Below, one piece after another: positions 26,929-35,633 of a stretch of DNA of 64,000 nt. The notes under the pieces were generated by a model. It was not told the origin of the DNA. It did no database searches and saw only the letters and a program-made list of their open reading frames with translations. Made by a program: the position numbers and the translations under genes. How positions within the stretch are numbered: the first letter of the stretch is position 1; every line of letters starts with the position of its first letter. This DNA comes from Enterococcus hulanensis (GTDB lineage: Bacteria; Bacillota; Bacilli; Lactobacillales; Enterococcaceae): assembly GCF_005405485.1 (NCBI RefSeq), contig NZ_BJED01000012.1, positions 1-64,000 on the forward strand, written 5' to 3'.

Positions 26929-27978
26929 TTATTCAGCAAATTTATTCTTATGGTCGTAGCGATTGTAATGAATTGCATCGCTGATTAAGTATTGATAAAT
27001 ATCATCAACGATCTCAATTCCGTTTTCCTCATAATTTTTCTCACGCATTCTTCCTCGTTCGCCAGGATAATTCACTTCTTTGAAGCCCGCACTTGGCGTG
27101 ACGGCTTTCAGTTCGTCCAGCATTGTTGAGATGGTCTGTTTAAATGTATCCAACCCGACGAAAAATTCAGGATTGATCACAATATGCAATTGCCCTAATT
27201 CTCTTCCCTTCGAAAGATCATGATACATTGACGACACGTGTTTGCCAAATGGCACACCCAGCAGCACGCCAGATAAGACATCGACCATCATCATCAAGCC
27301 ATACCCCTTAGCACCAGCAATTGGCAGTAACGCATTTACTTTTGTCGAATCGGTCGTAGGATTCCCTTGTTCGTCCACCGCCCAAGTATCTGGAATTGAT
27401 TCCTTACGAGAACGAGCGTGCAAAATTTTCCCCCACGCCTGAACCGTCGTTGCCATATCAAAAGTGATGATCCGTTCATCATTACTTGGTGCTGCAAAAG
27501 CGATCGGATTCGTCCCGAAAAATGGTTCGCTGCCTCCGAAAGGCACTACCATTGGATCGGATTGGCAGACCGAGACTGCTACCATGTCTTTTTCAGCCGC
27601 TCTTTCCACATAATATGCCAAAGCTCCGCTATGAGAAATATTTCTGACGCCAATAACAGCCACACCTGTTTCCTTTGCAATGTCGATCGCATGATCCATC
27701 GCCTTTTCCGCAGCAACAAAGCCGGAACCATTGTCTCCCTCAAAAATTCCGCAGCTTGGTCCAGTCTTCTCGAATTTGAATTGAGGCTCCTGAGTAATTC
27801 CGCCCTTAGCGATTCGCTCTGAATAATATTCCACCCGCATCGCTCCGTGAGAATGAATCCCTCTTGCGTCGGCAAAAGTCAACACATCGCTGACGATTCC
27901 CGCCTGCTCTTCTGATAGACCAGCTTGATGGATTTTGTCTTGGATCAATTGATGCAATTCTGCTTTTGTAACTCTCAT
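26929..27978 (-). CDS. allD: Ureidoglycolate dehydrogenase
   Basis: 349 residues from the ATG at 27978, which follows AAAGGTGAA; an upstream extension to 28077 has no ribosome site. It is an Ldh_2/malate dehydrogenase-fold NAD(P) enzyme. Blocks such as ADARGIHSHGAMRVEYY, CQSDPMVVPFGG, FDMATTVQAWGK, GYGLMMMVDVLSGVLLG and GIEIVDDIYQYLISDA are those I recall for E. coli AllD, so I call it by name. AllD oxidises ureidoglycolate to oxalurate in allantoin catabolism. No other allantoin gene is present in the window, which is odd. Confidence 0.88.
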   Translation of the reverse strand: MRVTKAELHQLIQDKIHQAGLSEEQAGIVSDVLTFADARGIHSHGAMRVEYYSERIAKGGITQEPQFKFEKTGPSCGIFEGDNGSGFVAAEKAMDHAIDIAKETGVAVIGVRNISHSGALAYYVERAAEKDMVAVSVCQSDPMVVPFGGSEPFFGTNPIAFAAPSNDERIITFDMATTVQAWGKILHARSRKESIPDTWAVDEQGNPTTDSTKVNALLPIAGAKGYGLMMMVDVLSGVLLGVPFGKHVSSMYHDLSKGRELGQLHIVINPEFFVGLDTFKQTISTMLDELKAVTPSAGFKEVNYPGERGRMREKNYEENGIEIVDDIYQYLISDAIHYNRYDHKNKFAE

Positions 27979-28252
27979 GTTTTTCACCTTTTCCTTCTTA
28001 TTTTTACTTTCCTCACAAACTTTTACATCTATAGAGTAAGCGTTCCCCAGCGTATTCACACTAGCTATTGTGCACAAAAAACAAAAAGAAATTGTCAGTT
28101 TTACTCAGCACTAACTGAAAAGTCACCGCCTCTCATAAGATTAAGACTGTTTTTCGTCTGATAAAATAAAAAATTTCGTATTATGAGCAGATGAATATGG
28201 CGAGAATTACAATTATGGTACTGTTAGACCAATCAGAAGGGAGGGGTTACAG

Positions 28253-28459
28253 ATGAAATACCTAGATATTATCGCGCTTGTCTTGTTGATTATCGGTGGA
28301 ATTAATTGGTTATTAGTAGGTCTTTTTGAATATGATTTAGTTGCAGCAATATCTGGCGGAAGTACAGCGATTCTTGCGAAGATCATCTACATCGTTGTCG
28401 GAATATGTGCTCTTTACTGTTTGAAATTTATCCCAGGGATTGCAAATCGCGCTGAATAA
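28253..28459 (+). CDS. DUF378 small membrane protein
   Basis: 68 residues with two membrane helices (about 5-30 and 38-60) and the DUF378 pattern IGGINWLLVGLFEYDLV followed by IIYIVVGICALYCL. Family function is not known. The ATG at 28253 follows GGGAGGGG. It shares a bidirectional terminator with the convergent ECF operon. Confidence 0.85.
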   Translation: MKYLDIIALVLLIIGGINWLLVGLFEYDLVAAISGGSTAILAKIIYIVVGICALYCLKFIPGIANRAE

Positions 28460-28496
28460 GTACATTGATCTGCAATTTGTTCAATATATAAAGAAA

Positions 28497-28536
28497 AACG
28501 AAGCCCTCTATTCAAGCTAGAGAGCTTCGTTTTTTA
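28497..28536. terminator. Bidirectional terminator, DUF378 gene and ECF operon
   Basis: AACGAAGCCCTCTA and TAGAGAGCTTCGTT form a 14 bp stem with one mismatch, followed by six T residues. It overlaps the last bases of ecfT. Confidence 0.88.
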
Positions 28537-29367
28537 GCGAAATGGATTATAAAAGCGTCCGCCGTTAACGAACAATAAAAAGATTCCCGTCGAACACAAA
28601 AGAATTACCAGCAGTAAAGCTAAATAATCGTTCGGCTTCAATGGTTTAGCCAACAGCCACGTCCGTCCTTTTTTCTTACCGAAGCGACGCAGCTCCATCG
28701 CTGAAGAAATTGTCTCAATCCGCTCCAAACTGGAAAAAATCAACGGAATCGCGATCGTCAAATTTCCCCGCACTCGTTTCATCAAGGAAGCCTTTTTAGA
28801 AAGCTCATTGCCGCGAGCCTGCTGCGCCTTGGAGATCGTTCGAAAATCCTCCTGAATATCTGGAATGTAACGCAGCGCCAAAGAAAATGCATAAGCGATC
28901 TTGTAAGAGCCGCCCACCCGATGAATACTTGACGCCAGTTCACTAGGATTCGTAGTCAAAATAAAGATCAAGCCTGGCGGAATCGTTACAAAATATTTGA
29001 TCAGCAGATTAAACTCATAAAACAGCTGCTCCTGCGTCAGCGTATAGCGGCCGATCCCCTCAAAAATCACATGACGTGTTCCATAGATCGTCACACCATA
29101 TTCCGGCGCAAACAAATAAACCGTCAGCAGATTCAAGAGCGAAAAGAAGGCGATAAATTCCACCACAAAAGAAATCTCGCGATAACTGATTTTCGCTGTT
29201 CGAAAAAGAATCACAGAAATGATTGCCAACCCCAGCAAAAAGCGCGTATCGTAAGAAATCATCCCCACCACTGAGATCATTAAAAAGCATAATAATTTTG
29301 TAAAGCCGCTAAGTTGATGGTTCGGCGTTTTTTTCGGCAGATAGCCGATTAGATTGTTGCCCGCCAT
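28534..29367 (-). CDS. ECF transporter transmembrane protein EcfT
   Basis: 277 residues with about five membrane helices and the two coupling Ala-Arg-Gly type motifs of EcfT: KAQQARGNELSKKA and SAMELRRFGKKKGRTW. These cytosolic helices grip the ATPase grooves. It is the last gene of the T-box-controlled operon (adenosyltransferase, S component, ATPase, EcfT), with an 83-base gap after the ATPase gene. It forms the membrane core of the transporter with the S component at 31162. Confidence 0.92.
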   Translation of the reverse strand: MAGNNLIGYLPKKTPNHQLSGFTKLLCFLMISVVGMISYDTRFLLGLAIISVILFRTAKISYREISFVVEFIAFFSLLNLLTVYLFAPEYGVTIYGTRHVIFEGIGRYTLTQEQLFYEFNLLIKYFVTIPPGLIFILTTNPSELASSIHRVGGSYKIAYAFSLALRYIPDIQEDFRTISKAQQARGNELSKKASLMKRVRGNLTIAIPLIFSSLERIETISSAMELRRFGKKKGRTWLLAKPLKPNDYLALLLVILLCSTGIFLLFVNGGRFYNPFR

Positions 29368-29394
29368 AAGTCCCTCCTAATTCGCAGTAATGAT

Positions 29395-29415
29395 GTATTT
29401 TACTAAAATACATTT
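29395..29415. promoter_or_regulatory. Palindrome between the ECF ATPase and EcfT genes
   Basis: ATGTATTTTA and TAAAATACAT flank a single base, a perfect 21-base dyad in the only sizeable gap of the operon. In the leftward mRNA no T run follows, so it is more likely a processing or stability hairpin than a terminator. Function is inference. Confidence 0.4.
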
Positions 29416-29450
29416 TTTTCTCACCACGTCTATCGTTCCACTAAAGTTTT

Positions 29451-31145
29451 CTAATTATTATGAACAGCGGAACTGCCATCCTCATGTTGGATAAATGCTG
29501 ACACAAAACCAGTCGCATCCGCCAAATGATTATTTTCTGCCAAGCGATAAAGACTAGTCTCCCGCAAACTTGCCGATGCCACTAGCTCTGCTGAGGATAA
29601 AACGTTGGCAGGTGTCGCATCCGCGATGATCTGTCCTTCTTTTAAAACAAGCGTGCGCTGCGTATGCTCAAGCATCAAATGCATATCGTGGGTAATCATC
29701 AAGATCGTGATTCCCCGCTGATTCAGCTTCCGCAAAAAGGTCATCATTTCATTGTAGTGATAATAATCTTGTCCCGCCGTCGGTTCATCAAGAATCAGTA
29801 ATTCCGGCTCCAGCACTAAAATCGCCGCAATTGCCACTCGGCGCTTTTGACCATGACTCAAGGCAGAAATCGGCCAATTCCGAAATTCATAAAGTCCACA
29901 GACCTTTAAGGTTTCAAAAACTTTCTCTTGAATCGTATCCGAATCAACGCCGCGATTTTCTAACCCAAGCGCAACTTCTTCGAAAATCATATTCTTTGAA
30001 AGCATTTGATTGCTGTTTTGCAGTACATAGCCGATTTTGTCTGCCCGTTCTTTGATACTTTCGTTTGCGATCGATTGGCCCTTCCACAAAAGGTCCCCTG
30101 TCTGTAAAGGATAGAACCCTGTAATCAGATTGGACAGTGTGGATTTTCCGGCACCATTATGCCCTACTAGGCTGACCATCTCCCCTTGATATAGAGTAAG
30201 ATCGATTTCTTTAATGACCATTTCATCACCAAAGCCAAAGGAAAGCTTATTCAAGGTCAATAGTGATGCTTCCTTCGAAGGTGCAGGCTTGAACTCTCCC
30301 TGCGATTTCGCCAATGCCGATGCTATTTCAGGTGAAACTAATTGATCAACCTGCGTCAGATCGTGAAAATTATCCAATGAAATCCCTGCACGTTTTAAAG
30401 CAGAAATATAAAGCGGCTCGCGAATGCCATACTCAGCCAGCAGTTCACTTTTCAGCAAGTCAGTAGGAGTCATGTCCGCGATGATCCTTCCTTCATCCAT
30501 CAAAATGACCCGATCGATCGGTGCCGCCAGCACTTCTTCCAAACGATGTTCAATAATAATCGTCGTGAATTTTTGCGACTGATACAATTGATCGATCATT
30601 TGGATTGCTTCATAACCTGTTTGCGGATCAAGATTAGCTAAAGGCTCATCGAACAAAAGAATCGGTGTTTCATCAATCAAGACACCCGCCATCGTCACCC
30701 GCTGCTTTTGTCCGCCCGAAAGATCCTGCGGACGTTTTTCAAGCTGAGCCAGCAGATTGGTCTTTTCTGACCAGTAATTCACGGCTTCCCGCATTTCTGC
30801 CTGCTCCACCATTTCATTTTCCAGCGAAAAGGCGATGTCTTCAGCCACCGTCAAGCCGACAAATTGACTATCTGTGTCCTGCAACACCGTACCAACATCC
30901 AGCGAAAGATCATAAATTGATGCTTCACTAAATTTTTTCTTATTGATAGTCAAACTGCCGGTAAAGTTTCCCTCTTCATTTTGCGGGATAATCCCATTTA
31001 GACATTTTCCCAAAGTTGATTTGCCTGAGCCGCTGGGGCCCATGATCAAAATCTTCTCTCCCTGCTTGATGGACAGATTGATCTTTTTCAACGTAGGTTC
31101 GGCTTGGCTATCGTATTGAAATGTAAAATCACGAAACTCGATCAT
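29451..31145 (-). CDS. ECF transporter ATPase, two fused ATP-binding domains
   Basis: 564 residues with two complete ABC ATPase domains. First: Walker A GPSGSGKSTLGK, signature DLSGGQKQRVTMAG, Walker B LLFDEPLANLDP. Second: Walker A GHNGAGKSTLSN, signature ALSHGQKRRVAIAA (His in place of the second Gly), Walker B LILDEPTAGQD. Fusion of EcfA1 and EcfA2 is common in dedicated (group I) ECF systems such as YkoD. Four bases short of 20 separate it from the S-component gene upstream. It powers the uptake system with EcfT. Confidence 0.93.
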   Translation of the reverse strand: MIEFRDFTFQYDSQAEPTLKKINLSIKQGEKILIMGPSGSGKSTLGKCLNGIIPQNEEGNFTGSLTINKKKFSEASIYDLSLDVGTVLQDTDSQFVGLTVAEDIAFSLENEMVEQAEMREAVNYWSEKTNLLAQLEKRPQDLSGGQKQRVTMAGVLIDETPILLFDEPLANLDPQTGYEAIQMIDQLYQSQKFTTIIIEHRLEEVLAAPIDRVILMDEGRIIADMTPTDLLKSELLAEYGIREPLYISALKRAGISLDNFHDLTQVDQLVSPEIASALAKSQGEFKPAPSKEASLLTLNKLSFGFGDEMVIKEIDLTLYQGEMVSLVGHNGAGKSTLSNLITGFYPLQTGDLLWKGQSIANESIKERADKIGYVLQNSNQMLSKNMIFEEVALGLENRGVDSDTIQEKVFETLKVCGLYEFRNWPISALSHGQKRRVAIAAILVLEPELLILDEPTAGQDYYHYNEMMTFLRKLNQRGITILMITHDMHLMLEHTQRTLVLKEGQIIADATPANVLSSAELVASASLRETSLYRLAENNHLADATGFVSAFIQHEDGSSAVHNN

Positions 31146-31161
31146 TTTATATCCTCACGTT

Positions 31162-31713
31162 CTAAGCTTCTTTATTTAAACTGCCTTTTTTCGTTTTGGT
31201 CTGTGCGTATGCTTTTAATAGAATAAAACCAATAATTCCAGTTACAACTGAATTTGTGATCCCGGCAACGACACCTTGCGTAAAGACCTTGCTTGGTGCT
31301 TCTGCATAAATCAAAATATCACCGATTGGAGCGATTACCACCCACGTTACCAAATTAGCGATCGTTTCGCCAACTAAAAATGTCACGATTTCCTTTTTAC
31401 CAAAAATACCTTCCTCGATCGGGATACGTTTTGCCAATAACCCGAAGAACACACCTAAAATCCCAGAAGCCACTATCCATGACCACCACGCACCATATGT
31501 CGTCAAATCTCCTAGCGCATGTCCGATAAATCCAGCTAACCCAGCTACGATAGGACCATAGACTACGCCTAATAAAGCTAAGAATGGATACGCCGTTGCG
31601 ATATCAGTATTTGGAATCCCAGTAGGAATCGTCACAAATCGTTTCAAAATAAAGAAGACCGCCGCGCCGATACCGATTGCTACAATGTGTTTTACCGTAA
31701 ATTTTTTGTTCAT
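31162..31713 (-). CDS. ECF transporter substrate-binding S component, UPF0397 family
   Basis: 183 residues with five to six membrane helices. The N-terminal VKHIVAIGIGAAVFFILKRF and the Gly/Ala-rich PFLALLGVVYGPIVAGLAGFIGHALGD match the UPF0397 family, an S component of ECF transporters. Known work on Gram-positive methionine regulons predicts MtsT-type methionine-linked transporters under Met T-boxes; the T-box upstream supports a similar role here. The true ligand (methionine, SAM derivative or other) is inference. Confidence 0.85.
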   Translation of the reverse strand: MNKKFTVKHIVAIGIGAAVFFILKRFVTIPTGIPNTDIATAYPFLALLGVVYGPIVAGLAGFIGHALGDLTTYGAWWSWIVASGILGVFFGLLAKRIPIEEGIFGKKEIVTFLVGETIANLVTWVVIAPIGDILIYAEAPSKVFTQGVVAGITNSVVTGIIGFILLKAYAQTKTKKGSLNKEA

Positions 31714-31751
31714 AATTTTCTACCCCGTTTCATTTTATAAGTGCTTTATTC

Positions 31752-32591
31752 CTAAACTTTAGTCAGTTCGATCGTCCAATCATTGCCGGTTCCAATTTTA
31801 TACACGGCAGAAAATGAATCCAGATTGATCCCTAAACCAACATTTAATAATGAATTAATATATAATACTGCTTCTTTCGGAGCTACTTGAGCGAAGGAAC
31901 GTCCGAAGACAACCTCGTCTTGATAACGGACCACACCTTGATAGTATATTTTTACTAGCAGGCTTTGTCCATATTCAACCTGCCAATTTTTGAAAAATCC
32001 GACGGGAATGTTCGTCCATAGCGAACCAAAGCGAATATCGGTGATATCGATCGTTCCGCTGATCTTATTTTCATTCTGCAATGGAGCAATCAATGAGAAA
32101 GTAACCAATTCGCTAGCTGGAATAATCGTACCCAATTCAGCAAAAGCAACCTTTCCGCTGGCTAAACGAGCGCCGTTATAAACATAAACATCACGTCCAT
32201 GGAATGTATGACTCTCTGATGATCCCGGCAACCGCTGAGACTCCTCATCAATTTGACGCACTTCCTTAATTCCTACATACTGTGCCAAATAAGTCAATGT
32301 GCCATTATCCGGCGTAATCACATATTGACCATCCTTCAGCTCCGCCACGACACTGCGCCGCGTTGATCCTACACCAGGATCAACCACCGAAACAAAAACA
32401 GTGCCTGCAGGCCAATACGTAACCGCCTGTAATAAACGATAGCTTGCGTCATGAATATTGTAAGGCTCGATCTCATGCGTTAAATTATTGATATTCAAGG
32501 TCGGTTCGACCTGGTAAGCCACTCCATACATCGCATTGACCGCGCCATCCTGTAACCCAAAATCCGTTTGTACCACTAAAAATCCTGCCAT
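31752..32591 (-). CDS. SAM hydroxide adenosyltransferase (DUF62 family)
   Basis: 279 residues from the ATG at 32591, with GGTGGAAG upstream; the frame opens earlier but without a ribosome site. Conserved blocks are VVQTDFGLQDGAVNAMYGV (Asp at the adenosine site), VDPGVGSTRRSVV, TPDNGTLTY and TFHGRDVYVYNGARLA. These are the hallmarks of the DUF62/chlorinase-like fold that hydrolyses S-adenosylmethionine to adenosine and methionine. First gene of the T-box operon. Presence beside an ECF transporter suggests a salvage role for SAM or a related compound. Confidence 0.9.
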   Translation of the reverse strand: MAGFLVVQTDFGLQDGAVNAMYGVAYQVEPTLNINNLTHEIEPYNIHDASYRLLQAVTYWPAGTVFVSVVDPGVGSTRRSVVAELKDGQYVITPDNGTLTYLAQYVGIKEVRQIDEESQRLPGSSESHTFHGRDVYVYNGARLASGKVAFAELGTIIPASELVTFSLIAPLQNENKISGTIDITDIRFGSLWTNIPVGFFKNWQVEYGQSLLVKIYYQGVVRYQDEVVFGRSFAQVAPKEAVLYINSLLNVGLGINLDSFSAVYKIGTGNDWTIELTKV

Positions 32592-32678
32592 AAATCTTCC
32601 ACCTTCCAATTGTTCTTTAAGATACTCTGTTTGGACCTTTCATTGGGATCGTCATCCCATATATTAAAAGCAGACACA

Positions 32679-32950
32679 AAAAATGCCCTCAGCAAAATAA
32701 ATTGCTAAGGGCATTAGACATGCGTTACCACCTTTAATCGTAAAATCCTCACAGATTCCACCTCAATCAGTACCCAAAAATTTTTTGGAGACCGTGCCTT
32801 GTTAACGGGGGCATCCGTATTTCCTTAAACATTCGGGAAATCCGCTCAAAAGCCATTTTCAAGTAACTCATCTGCATTCCCTCTCACCAAACGGGAACTC
32901 TCTTTAGCAAAGATACTTACTCTACTTTCTTTTTCATCGCGTTTCATCGA
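32679..32950 (-). promoter_or_regulatory. T-box riboswitch leader, probable methionine specifier
   Basis: Read leftwards, the leader shows stem I with AGTA-type loop E (AAGTAGAG), an apical segment GAGTTCCCGTTTGGTGAGAGG, then TACTTGAAAATGGCTTTT. There the lower stem AAAAAG/CTTTTT frames a specifier-loop strand GAAAATGG, giving AUG (Met). The T-box proper reads AAAGGTGGTAACGCA (32721-32736). It is followed by the terminator GCCCTTAGCAATT/GCTGAGGGC with six T (32679-32715). Uncharged tRNA-Met would favour the antiterminator. It controls the downstream adenosyltransferase-ECF operon. Specifier assignment rests on manual folding. Confidence 0.88.
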
Positions 32951-32958
32951 TTTCTAAT

Positions 32959-32987
32959 AAAATAGCAGAGAAGTTTCAACTTGTCAA
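32959..32987 (-). promoter_or_regulatory. Promoter of the T-box operon
   Basis: Read leftwards, consensus TTGACA (32982-32987) and TATTTT (32959-32964) are 17 bases apart, just before the T-box leader. Confidence 0.8.
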
Positions 32988-33076
32988 TGGCGAACAGACG
33001 CTCACCCTTTAAATAATCTCTTCCTATTTCTTATAGTCTATTTTCTAGAAATCAATTTATTGAAACTCAACAATTT

Positions 33077-33790
33077 TTAGCCTTGTCCATAATAAGCGTG
33101 CTCACCGTGTTTACGATAATAGTGTTTATCCAATAAATACTGCGGAATCTCACAGATGTCGGGATTGATTTGTTCATTTTCCTTCGCCATTAAACAGATT
33201 TCATCTAAAATCAGACTATTTTCCACTGCCTTCATTGGTGTCTCGCCCCAAGTAAAAGGCCCGTGCCCATAAACTAATACTCCCGGAACTTCATTTGCCT
33301 TTAACGCTCTTTCCTTGAAGGTCTCAACAATCACATGTCCCGTATTGATTTCATACGCCTCCATGACCTCTGCTTCAGTCAATTGACGCGTACAGGGAAT
33401 TTTTCCGTAGAAAGCATCTGCATGTGTCGTTCCATAAGCTGGCAGATCACGTCCTGCCTGTGCCCACATCACCGAATTTGTTGAATGAGTGTGCACAATG
33501 GCATTCACTTGTTCAAATGCTTGGTATAAAACGACATGAGTCGGCAAATCGGATGAAGGGTTCAGACTGTCTTCAGCTAATACTTTTCCAGTCAAATCTG
33601 TTACGACCATTTGGTCTGCCTGCATCGTTTCATAATTCACACCGCTGGGCTTGATTACGATAACACCCAGATCACGATTGATCTCGCTAACATTGCCCCA
33701 GGTCAGTTTGACTAAACCATATTGAGGCAGTTCTAAATTTGCTTCAAAGACTCGTTGTTTCATTGCTGCAATGATTTCTTCACGCGACAT
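33077..33790 (-). CDS. ulaF: L-ribulose-5-phosphate 4-epimerase
   Basis: 237 residues of the class II aldolase fold. Substrate and zinc motifs are LTWGNVSEIN (phosphate loop), VIKPSGVNYE, SSDLPTHVVLY, IVHTHSTNSVMWAQ (two zinc His) and GHGPFTWG (third His). It converts L-ribulose-5-phosphate to D-xylulose-5-phosphate, the last step of ascorbate catabolism. Last gene of the ula operon; its start overlaps ulaE by 11 bases. No clear terminator follows it before the next operon. Confidence 0.94.
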   Translation of the reverse strand: MSREEIIAAMKQRVFEANLELPQYGLVKLTWGNVSEINRDLGVIVIKPSGVNYETMQADQMVVTDLTGKVLAEDSLNPSSDLPTHVVLYQAFEQVNAIVHTHSTNSVMWAQAGRDLPAYGTTHADAFYGKIPCTRQLTEAEVMEAYEINTGHVIVETFKERALKANEVPGVLVYGHGPFTWGETPMKAVENSLILDEICLMAKENEQINPDICEIPQYLLDKHYYRKHGEHAYYGQG

Positions 33791-34640
33791 CGTAGCCTGC
33801 CTCCTCTAATTTTGAATATAGATAATTTTTTGCCTGCTGAATCTCTGATTGGAAATCTTGACTCTTTTCGCTCCACATTTCAATCAAAAAAGTCCCATCA
33901 TAATCTAAGCGCTTTAGATTCCTCAAGAGTCCTAGAAAATCAACACAGCCTTTTCCAAAAGGCACATCTCTAAATTGTCCGCTAGATTCTTCTGTCACAG
34001 GATACGTATCCTTTAAATGGATCGAAGTGATGCAGTCGATGCCTTTTTCTAACTCCCTAGCTGGATCATTTTCCGGCCAAGCAGATAAATTTCCTAAGTC
34101 TGGATAGACTTGAAGATAAGGTGAATGAATTTGTTCTTTGATCTCTAGAAATTTTGAGATGGAATTCATGAAGGGATCATCCATGATCTCAATGGAAAGA
34201 ATCACGCCATATTTCGATGCTTCCTTCACGCTTTCCTTCATGCCTTCGATAAAATCCTCTCTGGAATTCATTGATTTCTCTTCATAATACACATCATAGC
34301 CAGCGACTTGGATCACTTTGATACTTAATTTGTGTGCCAATTGAATCGCTTTTCCCATGATTTCTTTCGCCGCTTTTTGTTTTTCCGGATCAGCAGAGCC
34401 AAAAGGAAACCGTCGATGACCGCTTAAACAAATAGAGTTGATTCGCACACCAGTGTTAAACATATCATTTCTCAACGCAGCGATCTTTGCTTCAGACCAA
34501 TCCAAGCGGGCTAGCCGCTCATCCGTCTCATCAATCGACATTTCAATAAAATCAAAGCCCATTTCCTTTACTAGCGAAAATCGTTCTTTCCATGAAATAT
34601 CTTTTGGTAATGCTTTTTCGTAAATTCCGATTTGAGCCAT
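33780..34640 (-). CDS. ulaE: L-xylulose-5-phosphate 3-epimerase
   Basis: 286 residues from the ATG at 34640, which follows GGGGGC; the frame extends further upstream but only inside ulaD. TIM-barrel epimerase with MGFDFIEMSIDETDERL, SICLSGHRRFPFGS, IQVAGYDVYYEEK, ILSIEIMDDPFMNSI (metal Glu), VYPDLGNLSAW (metal Asp), SIHLKDTYP (His) and LIEMWSE (Glu). It turns L-xylulose-5-phosphate into L-ribulose-5-phosphate. One base separates it from ulaD. Confidence 0.94.
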   Translation of the reverse strand: MAQIGIYEKALPKDISWKERFSLVKEMGFDFIEMSIDETDERLARLDWSEAKIAALRNDMFNTGVRINSICLSGHRRFPFGSADPEKQKAAKEIMGKAIQLAHKLSIKVIQVAGYDVYYEEKSMNSREDFIEGMKESVKEASKYGVILSIEIMDDPFMNSISKFLEIKEQIHSPYLQVYPDLGNLSAWPENDPARELEKGIDCITSIHLKDTYPVTEESSGQFRDVPFGKGCVDFLGLLRNLKRLDYDGTFLIEMWSEKSQDFQSEIQQAKNYLYSKLEEAGYDVA

Positions 34641-34641
34641 G

Positions 34642-35283
34642 CTACTGCCCCCAAATACGAATAATCTCATCTTTGAAATTTTGCGCAGCTTTGACTGGAT
34701 CATCCGCTGCTGTAATTCCGCGACCTGTAATAAAGGTGTAAACATCGATTCCGGCAAATAATTTCAACGTATCGACATCCAAACCGCCAGTCACCGAAAC
34801 ATTAAAGCCCATTTCAATCAACTTTTTAACTTTTGAGAGATCTTTTTCACCCCAAGTTTCACCAGATAATAGCGCATCGCGGCTTTGATGATAAATGGCT
34901 TGTTTGATTCCGATCTTCCGCCAAGCCGCAGCCTGTTCATACGTCCACTCGCCATAAAGCTCGACCTGTAATTCTTCCACCTCTTTTTTTGCTGCTTCCA
35001 TCGTTGGAAGTGTCGCGCAGCAAATGACCGTCATAAAATCGGCTCCAGCATCCGCCACATTTTTCGCGACGGTCCCGCCAGCATCGGCACATTTCGTATC
35101 CGCAACTAATTTTTTCTCAGGATACATCCCGCGAATACAGCGGATTGCCTTTTGCCCTTCCTGCAAACACAGGATCGTTCCCACTTCAATAATATCAACG
35201 ATAGCGCCTACCTTAAAAACATCGGCTAACGCATGCTCTAAATCATTGTGGTCTAGTGCAATTTGTAAGTTCGGTCTACTCAT
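34642..35283 (-). CDS. ulaD: 3-keto-L-gulonate-6-phosphate decarboxylase
   Basis: 213 residues of the OMP-decarboxylase-like barrel. LVADTKCADAGGTVAK holds the Asp-x-Lys-x-x-Asp active-site triad, IYHQSRDALLSG the His and Arg that distinguish this decarboxylase from hexulose-phosphate synthase, and VTGGLDVD and FITGRGI the phosphate loop. It forms L-xylulose-5-phosphate and CO2. Compare the paralogue at 40925, which lacks the HxSRD pattern. Confidence 0.95.
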   Translation of the reverse strand: MSRPNLQIALDHNDLEHALADVFKVGAIVDIIEVGTILCLQEGQKAIRCIRGMYPEKKLVADTKCADAGGTVAKNVADAGADFMTVICCATLPTMEAAKKEVEELQVELYGEWTYEQAAAWRKIGIKQAIYHQSRDALLSGETWGEKDLSKVKKLIEMGFNVSVTGGLDVDTLKLFAGIDVYTFITGRGITAADDPVKAAQNFKDEIIRIWGQ

Positions 35284-35297
35284 CTTGAATTCCTCTT

Positions 35298-35597
35298 TTA
35301 CTTAGTTTTTTGATACAATTCTGATTCTGCGAATTTCTCGCCGATTTCTTTAGCGGACATAACATTTTTGATTCCGATAACAGTTACGCCCTTTTTCTCA
35401 GCTTGGGTAAACATATTTAAGAAGTTAACTGGCGTAAAGACCACATCATATTGAGTCGCCGAACTTTTCCCTTCAGAAATCGCGCAATGATGAATTTTTG
35501 TGATTGGCACACTTAATTCCTTCATCGCTTTCTCAACACTTCTCATCATCATTAAGCTGGTACCTGATCCATTCGCGCAAGATACTAAAATTCTCAT
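35298..35597 (-). CDS. ulaB: PTS ascorbate-specific EIIB
   Basis: 99 residues, a lactate-type PTS IIB domain. The phosphocysteine loop is near the N-terminus (LVSCANGSGTSLMM, Cys7). It takes phosphate from EIIA and passes it to ascorbate during uptake through UlaA. It sits directly after ulaA in the operon. Confidence 0.93.
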   Translation of the reverse strand: MRILVSCANGSGTSLMMMRSVEKAMKELSVPITKIHHCAISEGKSSATQYDVVFTPVNFLNMFTQAEKKGVTVIGIKNVMSAKEIGEKFAESELYQKTK

Positions 35598-35633
35598 TCT
35601 TATTTCCTCCTTAAAATTCCTAAAATTATTTTT

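Noticed and set aside
32679-32950. Possible S-box (SAM) riboswitch before a SAM-related operon
   Set aside because: The T-box sequence AAAGGTGGTAACGC, the long stem I and the specifier-loop layout match a T-box, not an S-box.
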